Source of the DNA: Limnanthes douglasii subsp. nivea
Lineage: Eukaryota; Streptophyta; Magnoliopsida; Brassicales; Limnanthaceae
Direction: 5' to 3'
Length of the DNA stretch: 64,000 nucleotides
Assembly: GCA_036936605.1 (NCBI GenBank)
Contig: JAUPFV010000003.1
Location: 103,983,278 to 104,047,277 of the forward strand
Numbering within the stretch: position 1 is the stretch's first letter; every line of letters begins with the position of its first letter. A program made the position numbers and the translations under genes. Of the stretch, positions 22,720-34,684 are shown in pieces. The notes under the pieces were generated by a model, which worked only from the letters and a program-made list of their open reading frames with translations, was not told the DNA's origin and searched no databases.

Positions 22720-25450
22720 TAAAGTGAGCAAATATCGAGTTGATAGATTTTACCTTAGAAAATTAGCTCATAGCCGTCATAGATGCCTAATCATACTATA
22801 ACAAAATTCAGTTACACCTGGATTATCAAGAGAACACCATATTAATTACCGACCGAGGAATATATTTTTATAGGGTTATGAAATTTAAATTGAAGAATGT
22901 CGGAGAAGATTACCATAGATTGGTTAATAAATATTTTGTTAACCAGATATGCCAAAACGTTAAGTTATATATTAACGGCATGCTGGTCAAGAATCCTGAT
23001 GATTCTAACCATGTAGATGACCTTGTTAAAACTTTCAAGAACCTAAGAGGTATAAAACTCAAGCTGAATCCTAAGATTTTTTCTTTTAAGGTTAGGTTTT
23101 GGTTACTCGTTAAGTGATAACGGAATAGAAGTTGATCCATTACAATAAAAGCCTTAGCTTATATATTTTTTCCAAAGTCCCTCAATAGAATTCCAAGTGT
23201 TGACTGTAAGGTTCGTTGCTCTTAACAGATTTATATCTCGGTCATTAGATAATTTTTTTTATTTTCTTCCAAGTGTTGAATAATGTTAACCATTTTTATT
23301 GGACTAAATAATGTGACCATGCGTTCAACAAGATAAAATAATATTTATCTTATCCAGATATTTTGTCTAAACCTTCATGTGTGAGAAACTCTACATCTAC
23401 CTAACAGTTTATGATTACACTTTGAGTTTTATTTTGATAAAAGAGGTAAAAATATATATGAACCCCGTTTATTACACGAACAATATCTTACTTTATATAG
23501 AGATTATATATCTCAAGTTAGAGAAATTAGTATTTCTATGATAGTCATTGCACGAAGGATGAGACTTTACTTCCAAAGTTATTCTATCATTTTATGAAAC
23601 TTCATATTTAAAAGATTTTGAGAGAAGCCAAAAATATATGGATGCTTAATGAGATGGCCAATCGAGTTGGGGGAATTTAATATAACCTTCAAACCGAGTA
23701 TCACTATCAAGTTCAAGGCTTAGATGTTTTCTTAACATAGTTTCATGCTCAGAAACGAACTCATTCTTTTAAAAGCCTTTTGTCTGAGTGAATAGTTAAA
23801 ACTGATAGAGTATTTAGCACATTGGGGTATGGGGCAAGGTTTCGATTAAGTCATGCATCAAGCCATTGATTTTTATTTCCAATATTCTAATAATAAGGTC
23901 GAGTATGAGACCAACATTGTATGACTTTAATGGTATTTGTGTGTAGAGAAAAGACAGTGAGACTAATATATTAATCTTAGCTTCTCATCAATTAGACCCT
24001 ATCAGATAGAAGCACTTAAAAACAACCTGATTACTTACCTTAAGGTTCTGAAACAATAAGTTGAATCATTTAAATATATCTACTATGAACAAGTTCCGCT
24101 AACTGAGAACTCACTCGTTAATTCATTAGTTCTCTTAATATATTCTGAAGCTTCCCTTTGGGTTATCCTCTTAGAGCATGCATCAACTGGAAAACAAAAA
24201 TCAAACCCGTGAAAGAGGAAACCTTAGAGAAATATGCCATAGATTCCAATAATTAGAGGGTTTAGATAAAAAAGATCATTTTGAATGGTACACTCTCTTC
24301 AAACAAGATTGTCACAATTTGAAATTATATACTTATAAGTATTTTTTGATATGATGGACTCTATATAAGTAATGAATGAATCAAACCCTCTTACGTTTCC
24401 TTGGAACTGATGAGTCTTGTGTTGTCTTTGAATAAATTCATGATAAATTTATGTTATTGTGGGTATAAGAATTTTATAAGAAGATGTTTTATAACATATA
24501 TTATTGGCCTAAGATCGTGTCTAATGCGTAAGAGTTAGTCACGAAGTATGATACTTGTCAGTATTTTGTAAGTCTTACTTATCACTTATCTACACATCAG
24601 AAACCATTTGAGAAGCCTTTTCCTTTGATATATGGGGTTTAAATCTTGTTGAACCAATTCTTAAAATGTTTGGAGGACATCAATATAACCTTTTTTCAAC
24701 TGACTATATTTCAACGTGGGTAGAGGTAATCCGTTATAAAAAAATAAAAACAAAACATGTGATCAGTTTGATCAAAAACTAAGATTTATTGAATGTTCAT
24801 AATGCCCAAGAAAATACTAACAATTGTCATAAATTTCAAAATATAGACATCATTTTCCTAAACAAGAGGTATCCAACAATACTTCTCAACGTCTTTCCAT
24901 ACTTAGGCTAACGACCATATAAAAGTTACCAACAAAATTTTGTTGGAGTGGTTAATCAGGAACTTTAAAACAGAAACAAGCAAGTGTCCTAACTTTCTTT
25001 CAAAAGTACTATGGTTATATAAAACAGCAAAACGAATAACAATGAGTATGACTCTTTTCTCTTTAATTTATGACATGAATGTGGTTGTTCTTGTTGAAAC
25101 CGTCTTACCATTTTGTGAGTTATTAACTACTCTAAAGAAAGTAATAATGGTGTGAAAAGGGTTTAGTTATATCTAATTAGAAGAACAGATAACCAAGGCT
25201 CACATAAGGTATTTACACTATCAAAACCCAATATGAAGCGAATATATTTCCTAGGTCCACTCCCATGAGTTCAAATTATGGATGAGTTCAAAGTATGGGA
25301 CAAGGTCCTTCGCGAATGTGTTTTTTCGTACTAAAGACCTTAGGGCTGGAAAGTTTGATCCAAAGTGAGAAAGTTCATAAAAATTGACAAAATGTTAAGG
25401 CATGAACCTACAAGCTAATGGATAATGAAGAAAATCTTATTACACACCCT
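22720..25450 (+). pseudogene. Degenerate Tat pol remnant (copy 3)
   Basis: RT pieces at 22790-23100 read SYYNKIQL, ILITDRGIYFYRVM, LVNKYF and VKLYINGMLVKN; the catalytic YIDD box has become YING. Weak RNase H and tether similarity (FNITFKPS-like, near 23670-23700) follows. Integrase core remnants lie around 24640-24730 (FSTDYISTWVEV), the C-terminal integrase region at 24940-25130, and a 'WDKVLRECVF' block near 25290. Frameshifts and stops are dense throughout. No function is expected. Confidence 0.65.
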
Positions 25451-25589
25451 AAAACATTAAATATTTTAAAATCTATTTGTTTTGAGTCTGTAGTTCTTAT
25501 ATTTGCCTTTACCTTATATTTTTTATAACCTGGATGCAATGACGGTGGTACACTCTTTCATATCCTGGTACCACATGAAAGTATTAATG

Positions 25590-26110
25590 AGTAACATACA
25601 TAGTCAACTAATTAATATATATTTTGACATTTATCTTATGCCTAAAGATCAACCAAAGTATGAAAGGTTCCAACTTATCTTAGTCAGAGTTGTTTTATTA
25701 TCTTACGTAAGGCTTGGTCTAAACCAATCCAAGTGTGAAAATGTTCCAATTTATGTTGGCCAGAGTTGTTTAATGCTCATAATTAGAGGATTGGTCTAAA
25801 AAATCCAAAGTGTTAAATCTTCCGGCTTACATTGGTTAGATTTGTTCAATGTTCCTAAGTAAGATTTGGTCTAAACAGAAGAAGTGTGAAAAAGTTTCCA
25901 ACTTATGTTGGTCAGAGTTGTTCAATACTCATAAATAAAGGTTTGGTCCAATCTAGCTGAAATGACTGAAAGGTTCCAACTTAATTTGTCAGAGCTGTCT
26001 AAAGCACCTAAGTATTTCTTGGTCCAATCCAAACGAAGTGTGGAAATGTTTTAAATTTTGTTGGTCATATTTATTTGAATCTCAAATGATATTTCTAATA
26101 AATTATAGTT
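25590..26110 (+). repeat. ~76-bp tandem array downstream of pol (copy 3)
   Basis: The anchor GGTTCCAACTTAT...GGTCAGAGTTGTT recurs at about 25666, 25742, 25818, 25894, 25972 and 26047, giving spacings of 75-78 bp. About six diverged units, in the position equivalent to the 50-bp and 60-bp arrays of the other two Tat copies. Confidence 0.85.
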
Positions 26111-26459
26111 TTGAGTTAAGCCAACATGCATAAATTGTCAAAGCAGCTGGTTGAAACAATCCAAAGGCAACTCTCTTATTAGAAATTCATCACTTATTCT
26201 TATGAGAAATCTAGGGTTTTGGCCCGTACTGAAAGAATAAGTAAAAAAAAAGATAATATAGAAAAAGTAACAAGTTAAACAAAGAGCTGAATCTCAACAA
26301 AAATAAAACAAAATGTCATGGCTGCCTAGAGGATTTATTTTCCAAAGCATAATAAGTAAAGAATTACTAAAATACAAAATCCTCTTGCATTTCGGGGCTT
26401 TATTTAACAAAGTTAAAAAATACATGTTGAAATAATAATTTTAATAAGAAGAATAAATT

Positions 26460-28400
26460 TTCCAGTATAATGGAATATTTTTTATTTTTGGTAGGGGGGA
26501 TGCCATCAATATCATATGTCAAAGTTTAAAGAGGTTGGATCCAAGGCTAGCCATATATTTGTCTTCGATAATTTTCTCATCTTTTACTTTAATCTCCTCT
26601 TCGAATTTTCTTTGAACTCCAAGATCACACCTTTTGGCCTATCCGCTTTGGAGATCATTTTCCAAAAAGGATCCAACCCTCAATATGGGAACGTCTTATG
26701 ATACCTGACATGATGGTTTCTGATTGAGCCTATACAAACCTCACAAGCTTATCAATTTTCTTTGTTAAAGTTTTCACTATATTTTATAACTATTGTACTT
26801 TTAGTTATACTATAGGCATCTTGTTAGCTTCGACTTTCAGCATTGAACATGTCCTTCAAAACTAGTCACCTTATCTTCCAACCTCTTTAGAATTTTTTTT
26901 TCCCCATCAAAAGGCTAAGGTTGGTGATCGACTCACTCTTAAACTCAATTCAAGCTTATCGATATTCGTGATATAATTAATAAGAGCCTTTATCAAACAC
27001 GAAAAGCCGAGGACTTCAACTTGTTCTTGTAAGCTATCTTCCGGATTATCTCGAAGGTTTTATAAGTGGCATGTGTAGGGAAAATAAACAAGAGTTTATA
27101 TAATTTTAAACAACAAACAACTTTGATTCCTCAAGCAAGAATATATATGACTAGCTCTGATGAACCTTTATTTTCTTCTCTAAGTCTTCAATTATAACAA
27201 TAGTTAAATTCACTCATTTCCTGGCTAAACTTTGACCCATGCTATATTTTTTCCCTGAACCATCACCTTCTGAACTGTTTACTCCCTTTATATTTTTAAA
27301 TGGGATACTAGAGTCTTTTATCTTTACTCACTTTCTTACATCCTACAATTTATAGGAAGAAAAATATTAACCAAAGGAAGGGCCATGACAACAAGAGCCA
27401 TTTTTTAATAAACAATAACTTTAGGGGAGTCATTGTTAGAGTTAGTTTCTTTTTTATATTATATAATATTGAGAAAGCTACATTCCTTAAAGTAAAACGA
27501 TAATGAAGTATCTTATCTCAATGATTCGAAGCATATTGGCTCAGTACTGAAAATCGATAATCAACTATGTACTTCAATTAACCAAAAATATGTTTGTATT
27601 CATGGAACAAACAATGTGGATTAGTTCCAATAATACTAAAAATAGCTTAAAAAGAGTAAATACAACAAAATGATCGCTAAGATAGGTAGGATCCTCGACC
27701 CACTTTAGATCCTTAATTGTATTCAATCATGATTCAAAATAAATATACATGATTATCTTCATAGCAACGAGTTGATAATCTTCCAAGTTTATTGTAATAA
27801 GGGTGATCTTAGAAGCTTATGATTATGTATACATCTTGGCTCATTCGGCCTCAGTTTCTTCAACATTGGTTTTGGCTATTATGGATCCCTCGCATGCCTC
27901 AGATCACTTCGGTTGGATCTTGAAATCCTTTTTTCAAATTTTGTATTTTTTTCTTTATGTTTGAAATGAAATACTTTCCATGAGATAGGTACTCGATTGC
28001 GAGACTGGGATCTCTTGTTGAAATATATTTTATAAGGCTTATTATGAGATTCCTCTGAAGAGTTCCAAGGGGTCTAAATTTGGATGAATATTTTAATATG
28101 AGCTAGTATGATCTTGGGCTACTTAACATTTAAATGACTTTCTACTTCTTGGACATCTCGTTCTTCCTCATCTTTTCTTTTGAAAGTGGTGAGTAATAGA
28201 ATGATAAATATTAGAATAAGGGTGCTCGCTATTATCTCAATAAGTTCATTTGTTCCTTTTAATTTATTTAGTTGATATACGTCTTTCCCTTGGCCTATAA
28301 ATGCTTTAAGATATAAATAAGAAAAAAAATATTACCTTGGTTGTTGGGTTGAGGGCTAGCTGAGCTGAACCAAAAATGACTCGAGGATCAGAGAGTAAAA
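26460..28400 (-). pseudogene. Possible antisense extra ORF remnant (copy 3)
   Basis: Opposite to pol and downstream of the array, minus-strand frames contain charged, heptad-like stretches (KKIDKLVRFV near 26740; LEDKVTSFEGHV near 26870). This is where copies 1 and 2 encode the coiled-coil part of their antisense protein. I could not find the N-terminal GGWLNLS block, so the assignment rests mainly on position. Confidence 0.3.
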
Positions 28401-28500
28401 GTAAAAGTTCATTTGAGGGAACTTACATTTAACTTGAGTTTAGACTACACGCCTAAGTGTCATCCAAATACTTAAAAACCCTAACGTATGAGAAATGATT

Positions 28501-29022
28501 GTGCTTCAGAAGCGTTTCAGATAGTTACGCTTCAAAATCTGAGATGATTGTCGATGATCGTAACGTCTGATGAGGTTTTGATAGTGGTGCGCGATGTCAG
28601 AAATGAGTTTGTAATGGACGAAGTTTCCAAAAAAATGTTCTTCTATTTTTCTATAACTAAAACAAGTGTTTGTCTTTTTAAATAGTGAAATAACAACCCT
28701 TGAGACATATATAGAGAAAGTTCTCTTATCTTATGATTATTTTTGTTTTATTCTTTAATGATTGTAGAGCATTATAATAATAAAAAATGCACAATTTTTT
28801 ATGCATGCGTGAAAATTCGAAAGCTTATAATAATAAGGCATACTAATAAATCTAAATCACGTGACATACAGAAAAACAGATTTAACAAAGATAAAACTAA
28901 TGATAACTTAAGGTCATATAAATTATCGCTTCAACGTCCAAAATATCTTGTGAGCCTAAGTTCAAGCTTCCATTTGAAGCATTTTATGAGCCTAAGTCTA
29001 AGTTTAGAATTTATGAGCCTAA
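28501..29022. other. Intergenic DNA left of chromovirus
   Basis: No gene is supported. A short repeated phrase GAGCCTAAG (28953, 28989, 29015) precedes the insertion point of the chromovirus; the 150-codon plus-strand ORF that runs into the LTR has no recognisable features. Confidence 0.5.
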
Positions 29023-29473
29023 TGTCACGGCCCGCCCAATCTCCCTCTAGAGACAGTCCGGTCCGCGAGGTTCCAAGGAAGTATCTAGAACATCCTAGAA
29101 GATTCAGGAAGACTCTTCACCAGTTCTGGAACATTCCACAAGCTTCTAGAAGACTCTACTTCATTTCCGAAACATTCCAGAACATTCTAGGATAGTATAG
29201 AACTTTCCTTGTAAACCTAGAACTTTCCATATTATATAAGAAGCTTCCAAAAGGAGATGATTCTAGAATACCTTCTAGAATAATCCATGGAACCTATATA
29301 AGGAGGAGAACTTCATTTGCTCCTCACCCATCAAATTATTGTATTTTCTCTCACTAGAAATACAAACATACTTTCTCTCTCCAAAAGCTCCAAAGTGTCC
29401 CACTCCTCGATTATTTTAGGTTAACTTGAAGAATTCAAGTGACACGCGGGCTAGCCAAAGTCAGCCCGTGACA
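29023..29473 (+). repeat. Chromovirus 5' LTR
   Basis: It begins TGTCACGGCCCGCC and ends CCCGTGACA, with an imperfect terminal inverted repeat TGTCACGG/CCCGTGACA. TATA box CTATATAAGG is at 29294-29303. A dense set of GAA/TTC pentamers lies upstream of it. Confidence 0.96.
29124..29187 (+). promoter_or_regulatory. Heat-shock-element cluster in chromovirus LTR
   Basis: TTCtgGAAcaTTC (29124-29136) is a perfect three-unit heat shock element. TTCcgAAAcaTTCcaGAAcaTTC (29165-29187) is a five-unit array with one mismatch. Further TTCtaGAA pairs lie at 29144, 29261 and 29273. In the 3' LTR the equivalents are 34335-34347 (perfect) and 34376-34398 (one mismatch, in a different unit). The cluster sits about 110-170 bp upstream of the TATA box, a promoter-like position. 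Confidence 0.75.
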
Positions 29474-29476
29474 GTT

Positions 29477-29490
29477 TGGTATCAGAGCGG
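29477..29490 (+). promoter_or_regulatory. Primer binding site, tRNA-iMet
   Basis: TGGTATCAGAGCGG begins three bases after the 5' LTR and matches the complement of the initiator-Met tRNA 3' end. Confidence 0.9.
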
Positions 29491-29505
29491 GTTCGATACT
29501 CCGGG

Positions 29506-32500
29506 ATGGCTGACCTAACCACCAACATTACCACAGAGAGAGGTACTGAAGGTCAATCTAAAAAAAGGGCAAAATCCAAAGATGTTCAGTCAAGTCTTAA
29601 GGCAAGAATGGTACGCTTAGAAAACCGAATGAACGACTTCTTTCTGCGCGCCGATGAAGAGTTCTTGAGAAATGAATCTCTTGAAAGGTGGAAAGATACC
29701 ATGGATGACTTCGTAAGCAAATCCATAAACGCTGTCAAGATGGACGCACAAGCCCAACTCATGGAAGAAGGCGAGATTGCCATGGCCAGGTTGTCGGCAG
29801 CCGAGGAAGAACTGATTAAGCTCAGACAAATGGCGAACACGATAATATCAGTTGAGCTTGAGTTAACAACACTCAAGGAAACATTGGAGGGGATTAGTGG
29901 CGAGCTAATATTATGCAAAAAGGCCGCGATAAATGGTGGGACGAGCAAAATTACAAGGGAAGATGCTCCAAAACCTAAGCCTTATGATGAGAAGAGAGAC
30001 GCCAACGAAATTGACACATTCATATGGAGCTGAGAGAGGTACTTCAAACACCTCGAAATGGCAGACGACTCCAAAAAATAAAAAGAGCAACGGTATTCCT
30101 CACCGACAATGCCTTAGCATGGTGGAGACTCTGTAGCGAAGAAATCCAACAAGGTATGGCTACTATCAATAATTGGTCAGACTTTAAGAATGATCTTAAG
30201 AAATATTTTTACCCTGTTAATGCGGCTTACGAAGCGAGAGCCAAATTAAAATACCTGAAATAAACGGGTTCAATTAAAGAGTATACCCAAGCGTATACAA
30301 ACTTGTTACTAGAAATACCCAACCTATCAGAAGAGGAGAAGCTCTTCAACTTCTTCTGCGGCGCGAAAGGATGGGTGAAACAAGAATTAGATCGAAGACA
30401 TGTTCGAACACTGACCGAAGCCATAACCGAAGCCGAGAAATTGCATGATACCCACTCGGAGGAAAAAGCCAAAAATTCGGGAAACACAAACCCAAACCCA
30501 AATTACTTTGGAAAAAACTACGACCCAAATTATCGTCCCAAATATTACAATAATAATTATGACGAAAATGGGAGAAATCCGGGAAACTACTATAATCAAA
30601 GTGGTGGAGGAAGAAATGATAGGGACAAACAGACTCAGAGGAGATATGTTCCGCCAAGAGACAAGGTTCCTGACCGTAAGGAAGAAGATACGTCCCAATA
30701 CAAATGTTTCATATGCGACGGAAATCATAGAGTCCTAAATTGCCCAAAGAGAGGAAAGCTCAGCGCACTAATAGAGGAGATCGATTCCGAAGAAGAACGT
30801 GATTCAATGGTAAACTTATTACAAAAACTGAGCAGCGTCCGAGTTAAAGGAGAGAAAACAAAATGTAAAGACAATACACTTATGTTCGTGGATGTCAGCG
30901 TGAATGGAAAAATATCTCGTGCCCTAGTGGATACAGGAGCAACCCACAATTTCATATCCAAGAAAGAAGCAACCTGACTAGGCATGAAGATTGTCAAAGG
31001 AGGGGGTACTGTGAAGGCTGTAAATTCAGAAGCACAACCCTTGGAAGGCGTATCACAAAATGTAGAAATATATCTTAACAAGTGGTCCGGTCAGGTAAAC
31101 TTTTCAGTTATTCCAATGGATGACTTCAGCATGGTGTTAGGACTGGAGTTTATGCGAGAACAACGGGCCATCCCCATGCCACCCTTTGACTCCTTGTGCA
31201 TCCTTGGGGAGAATTCTGCACACCTTGTCCCGGTCACTAACGAGTCCAAAGAGACGAAGGTCTTGTCCGCAATACAACTCAACAAAGGGCTTAAAAGGGG
31301 CGAAGTGACTTTCCTAGCAACCATGAAGGAAGAAAAACCAAACACCCAATCCAAAACAATCCCAACAGAGGTAAACAAAGTTCTCAAAGAATTCTAGGGT
31401 GTAATGCCCGAGGAGCTGCCGAAGAAGTTACCACCACGAAGAGAAATCGACCATGCCATTGAACTAGAGCCTGGAGCCAAACCTCCTGCAAGAGCACCAT
31501 ACCGGATGTCCCAACCGGAATTAGCAGAATTGAAGAAGCAACTCAGAGACCTATTGGATGCAGGGTATATCCAACCATCCAAAGCACCATACGGAGCACC
31601 AGTATTATTCCAAAAGAAGAAGGATGGATTGATGAGGATGTGCATCGACTACCGGGCACTCAACAAAGTGACCGTGAAAAACAAATACCCACTACCGCTA
31701 ATTGCAGACTTGTTTGACCAGCTCGGGAACGCAAGATACTTCACCAAGCTCGATTTGCGATCAGGATACTACCAGGTTAGAATTGCAGCCGGCGATAAAC
31801 AAAAGACGGCATGTGTGACCAAGTATGGGGCTTACGAGTTTCTAGTCATGCCTTTCGGACTAACCAATGCCCCTGCTACATTTTGCACATTAATGAATAA
31901 AATCATGCACCCCTATTTAGACGAATTTGTCGTAGTATACCTTGATGATATCGTAATATATAGCAAGACAATAGACGAGCATGTCAAGCATTTACGCACA
32001 GTTTTCCAATCATTAAAGGAGAACGAGATATATGTGAAGGCAGAAAAATGTTCATTTGCCCAAGAGGAAGTCTTTTTTCTAGGTCACAAGATTAGCGACG
32101 GGAAGCTTATGATGGAGGAGGCGAAAATCCGTACAATCCAAGAGTGGCCAGCTCCAACCAAAGTCCAGGAATTACGATCCTTCCTAGGCCTTGCCAACTA
32201 CTATCGACGTTTCATTCTTGGGTACTCCCAAAAGGCAGCCCCCCCTCACCGATTTATTAAAGAAAGGAAAAACATGGGAGTGGTCGAACCGATGCCAGAA
32301 AGCATTTAAAGAACTAAAACAAGCCGTGATCGAGGAGCCCGTCTTGAAAATTCCTGACCCAACCATACCATTCGAAGTGCACACTGATGCTTCAGACTTT
32401 GCTATAGGAGGAGTTCTCATGCAGGAAGGACACCCCATCACATTTGAAAGTCGTAAACTAAATGATACAGAACGGAGGTACACTGTACAAGAGAAAGAGA

Positions 32501-34263
32501 TGACGACAGTGGTTCATTGTTTACGCGTATGGAGACATTACCTCATCGGTTCAAAGTTCTTTGTCAAGACAGACAATTTGGCGACAAGCTACTTCCAAAC
32601 ATAGAAAAAGCTAAGCGCCAAACAAGCAAGATGGCAGGACTTCCTTGCAGAATTCGACTATGATCTCGAGTACAAACCAGGGAAAGCAAACGTTGTCGCC
32701 GATGCACTTAGTCGCAAGATGGAATTTGCAAATCTCACCCAAGCTAGCAGCATGTTAATGGGACATATAAAGGAAGGAATGGACAAAGACCCAAAAGAGA
32801 AAAACATGGTGGAGTTGACCAAGGCAGGCAAAACGAGACAATTCTGGGTTGAAGACGATCTACTTCTCACTTCAGGAAAACGGATCTATGTCCCTCGGTG
32901 GGACAACTTACGAAAAGACATCATCAAAGAATTCCATGACTCACAGTGGGCAGGACATCCCGGCATCCATCGCACTTTATCCCTAGTGCAAGAGAAGTTC
33001 TTTTGGCCCCAACTTCGAGACGGCGTAGAGACATATGTATGGACGTGTCTCATATGACAACAAGACAAGATCGAATAAAAACAACCAAGCGGACTATTGG
33101 AACCACTTCCTATTCTAGAGAGACCATGGGAGAGCGTCTCGATGGACTTTATCACTTGTTTTCCCAAGTCAGACGACTTTGGAACGATTATGGTAGTGGT
33201 AGACAGATTCACCAAGTACGCAACCTTTGCAGCCGCATCACCTGGGTGCACAACCGACGAAGCAGCCAAACTGTTCTTCCGATACGTTGTAAAGTATTGG
33301 GGGATCCCGAAGAATATTGTGAGTGATCGAGATGTCCGCTTCACATGGAAATTTTGGAGTGAACTCTTTAAACTAATGGGTACCCAACTCAACTTATCCA
33401 CCAGCTTTCACCCTCAATCAGACGGAAAGACGGAACGAGTCAACGCGCTACTAGAACTATATATCCGACATTATGTCAGTGCCAACCAACGAGATTGGTC
33501 ACGATTACTCGATGTAGCCCAGTTCTCGTACAACCTCCAACGCTCAGAGTCCACCGGGAATAGTCCTTTTGAACTCGCAACCGGGAAACAACCTTTAACA
33601 CCAAGTACTTTGATTTCTTCCTATGCAGGTACTAGCCCTGGCGCTTACAAGACCGCCCAAGATTGGCAGCAACAACGAGACTTCGTGCGCGCCCAATTAG
33701 CGAAAGCGGCAAAGAAGATGAAAAAGTGGGCAGATCAGAAACGACGACACATGGAATTCCAAGCTGGCGACATGGTATTTGTCAAGCTCCTTCCACAACA
33801 ATTCAAGTACACCAGACCGCTACACAAAGGCTTATTACGCAAATATGAGGGACCATTTGAGGTGTTAGCCAAAGTGGGGAAAGCATCTTACCGAGTAGAA
33901 CTCCCATCCAAGATGAAAATCCATCCGGTCTTCCATGTCAGCAACTTAAAGACATTATATCAAGACAATGAAGATAAAAGTCGAGGAGAATCCAGCCGAA
34001 CACCACCCATGATTGCCACATCATTCGATAAAGATGTAGACGAGCTACTGGCCGCCCGCATTGTCCGGAGGAAGGGTGTACCACCTTGCAAGGAGTATTT
34101 GGTGAAATGGAAGAATGCATCAGTCCAAGAAGCAACTTGGGAACCTGAAGAAACCCTTTGGCAGTTCAAGGATGCCATTGAGCAGTTCAAGAAACACACC
34201 ACGACGAGGAAGTCGCGAGATTTGGTGGGGGAGAATGTCACGGTCCGCCCAATCTCCCTCTAG
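29506..34263 (+). pseudogene. Chromovirus gag-pol polyprotein (inactivated)
   Basis: The frame opens at ATG 29506 (MADLTTNITTERG). Gag has a coiled-coil-like N-terminus, then NALAWWRL, and a zinc knuckle CFICDGNHRVLNC near 30708. Protease ALVDTGATHNF is near 30930. RT (31404-32200) has YLDDIVIYS. RNase H (about 32330-32700) includes HTDASDFAIGG. Integrase has HPGIHRT and core Asp/Asp/Glu blocks (MDFITCFP, NIVSDRD, DGKTERVN). The C-terminal chromodomain (about 34030-34190) includes YLVKWKN and ATWEPEE. Stops lie at 30031, 30261, 30975, 31395, 32602, 33055 and 33076. Single-base indels lie in an A run (30073-30078) and a C run (32239-32245); the second restores the original frame, so the ancestor was one ORF of about 1,585 codons. 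The frame ends inside the 3' LTR. Confidence 0.93.
34220..34235 (+). promoter_or_regulatory. Polypurine tract of chromovirus
   Basis: The purine-rich TTTGGTGGGGGAGAA directly abuts the 3' LTR and would prime plus-strand DNA synthesis. It lies within the pol reading frame. Confidence 0.85.
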
Positions 34264-34684
34264 AGACAGTCCGGTCCGCGGTTCCAAAGAAGTATCTAGA
34301 GCATCCTAGAAGATCTCGGAAGACTCTTCACCAGTTCTGGAAAATTCCACAAGCTTCCAGAAGACTCTACTTCATTTCCGGAACATTTCAGAACATTCTA
34401 GGATAGTATAGAACTTTCCTTGTAAACCTAGAACTTTCCATATTATGTAAGAAGCTTCCAGAAGGAGATGATTCTAGAATACCTTCTAGAATCATCCATG
34501 GAACCTATATAAGGAGGAGAACTTCATTTGCTCCTCACCCATCAAATTATTGTATTTTCTCTCACTAGAAATACAAACATACTTTCTCTCTCTAAAAGCT
34601 CCAAAGTGTCCCACTCTTCAATTATTTTAGGTTAACTTGAAGAATTCAAGTGCCACACGGGCTAGCCAAAGTCAGCCTGTGACA
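34236..34684 (+). repeat. Chromovirus 3' LTR
   Basis: 449 bp, about 95% identical to the 5' LTR by eye. It contains the stop codon of gag-pol at 34261-34263. Confidence 0.96.

Larger units (their letters stand above)
22720..28500 (+). mobile_element. Tat-lineage Ty3/gypsy retrotransposon, copy 3 (heavily decayed)
   Basis: Decayed pol on the plus strand is followed by a 76-bp tandem array and by minus-strand coiled-coil-like remnants, the same plan as copies 1 and 2. It is truncated inside the RT at its left junction with the MULE block. No LTR could be identified and both ends are estimates. Confidence 0.55.
29023..34684 (+). mobile_element. Complete chromovirus (Ty3/gypsy) with LTRs, PBS, PPT and gag-pol
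   Basis: A 5.66-kb element with TG...CA LTRs of 451 bp (29023-29473) and 449 bp (34236-34684). It has an initiator-Met primer site, a polypurine tract and one gag-pol reading frame encoding zinc knuckle, protease, RT, RNase H, integrase and a terminal chromodomain. Flanks are CCTAA on the left and CTAAG on the right, a 4-bp shared CTAA. I counted about 20 substitutions plus a 2-bp gap between the LTRs (about 4-5%), so the insertion is moderately young. Protease and linker features resemble the Galadriel group, but lineage needs a tree. Seven stops and two indels inactivate it. Confidence 0.95.

Noticed and set aside
28743..29195. 150-codon plus-strand ORF ending in the chromovirus LTR
   Set aside because: It crosses the LTR boundary of a later insertion and has no domain, so it cannot be an ancestral gene.
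29586..29948. Minus-strand ORFs inside the chromovirus gag and pol region (also 30227-31387, 32886-33401)
   Set aside because: They are shadows of the gag-pol frame; none resembles the antisense ORF of the Tat copies.
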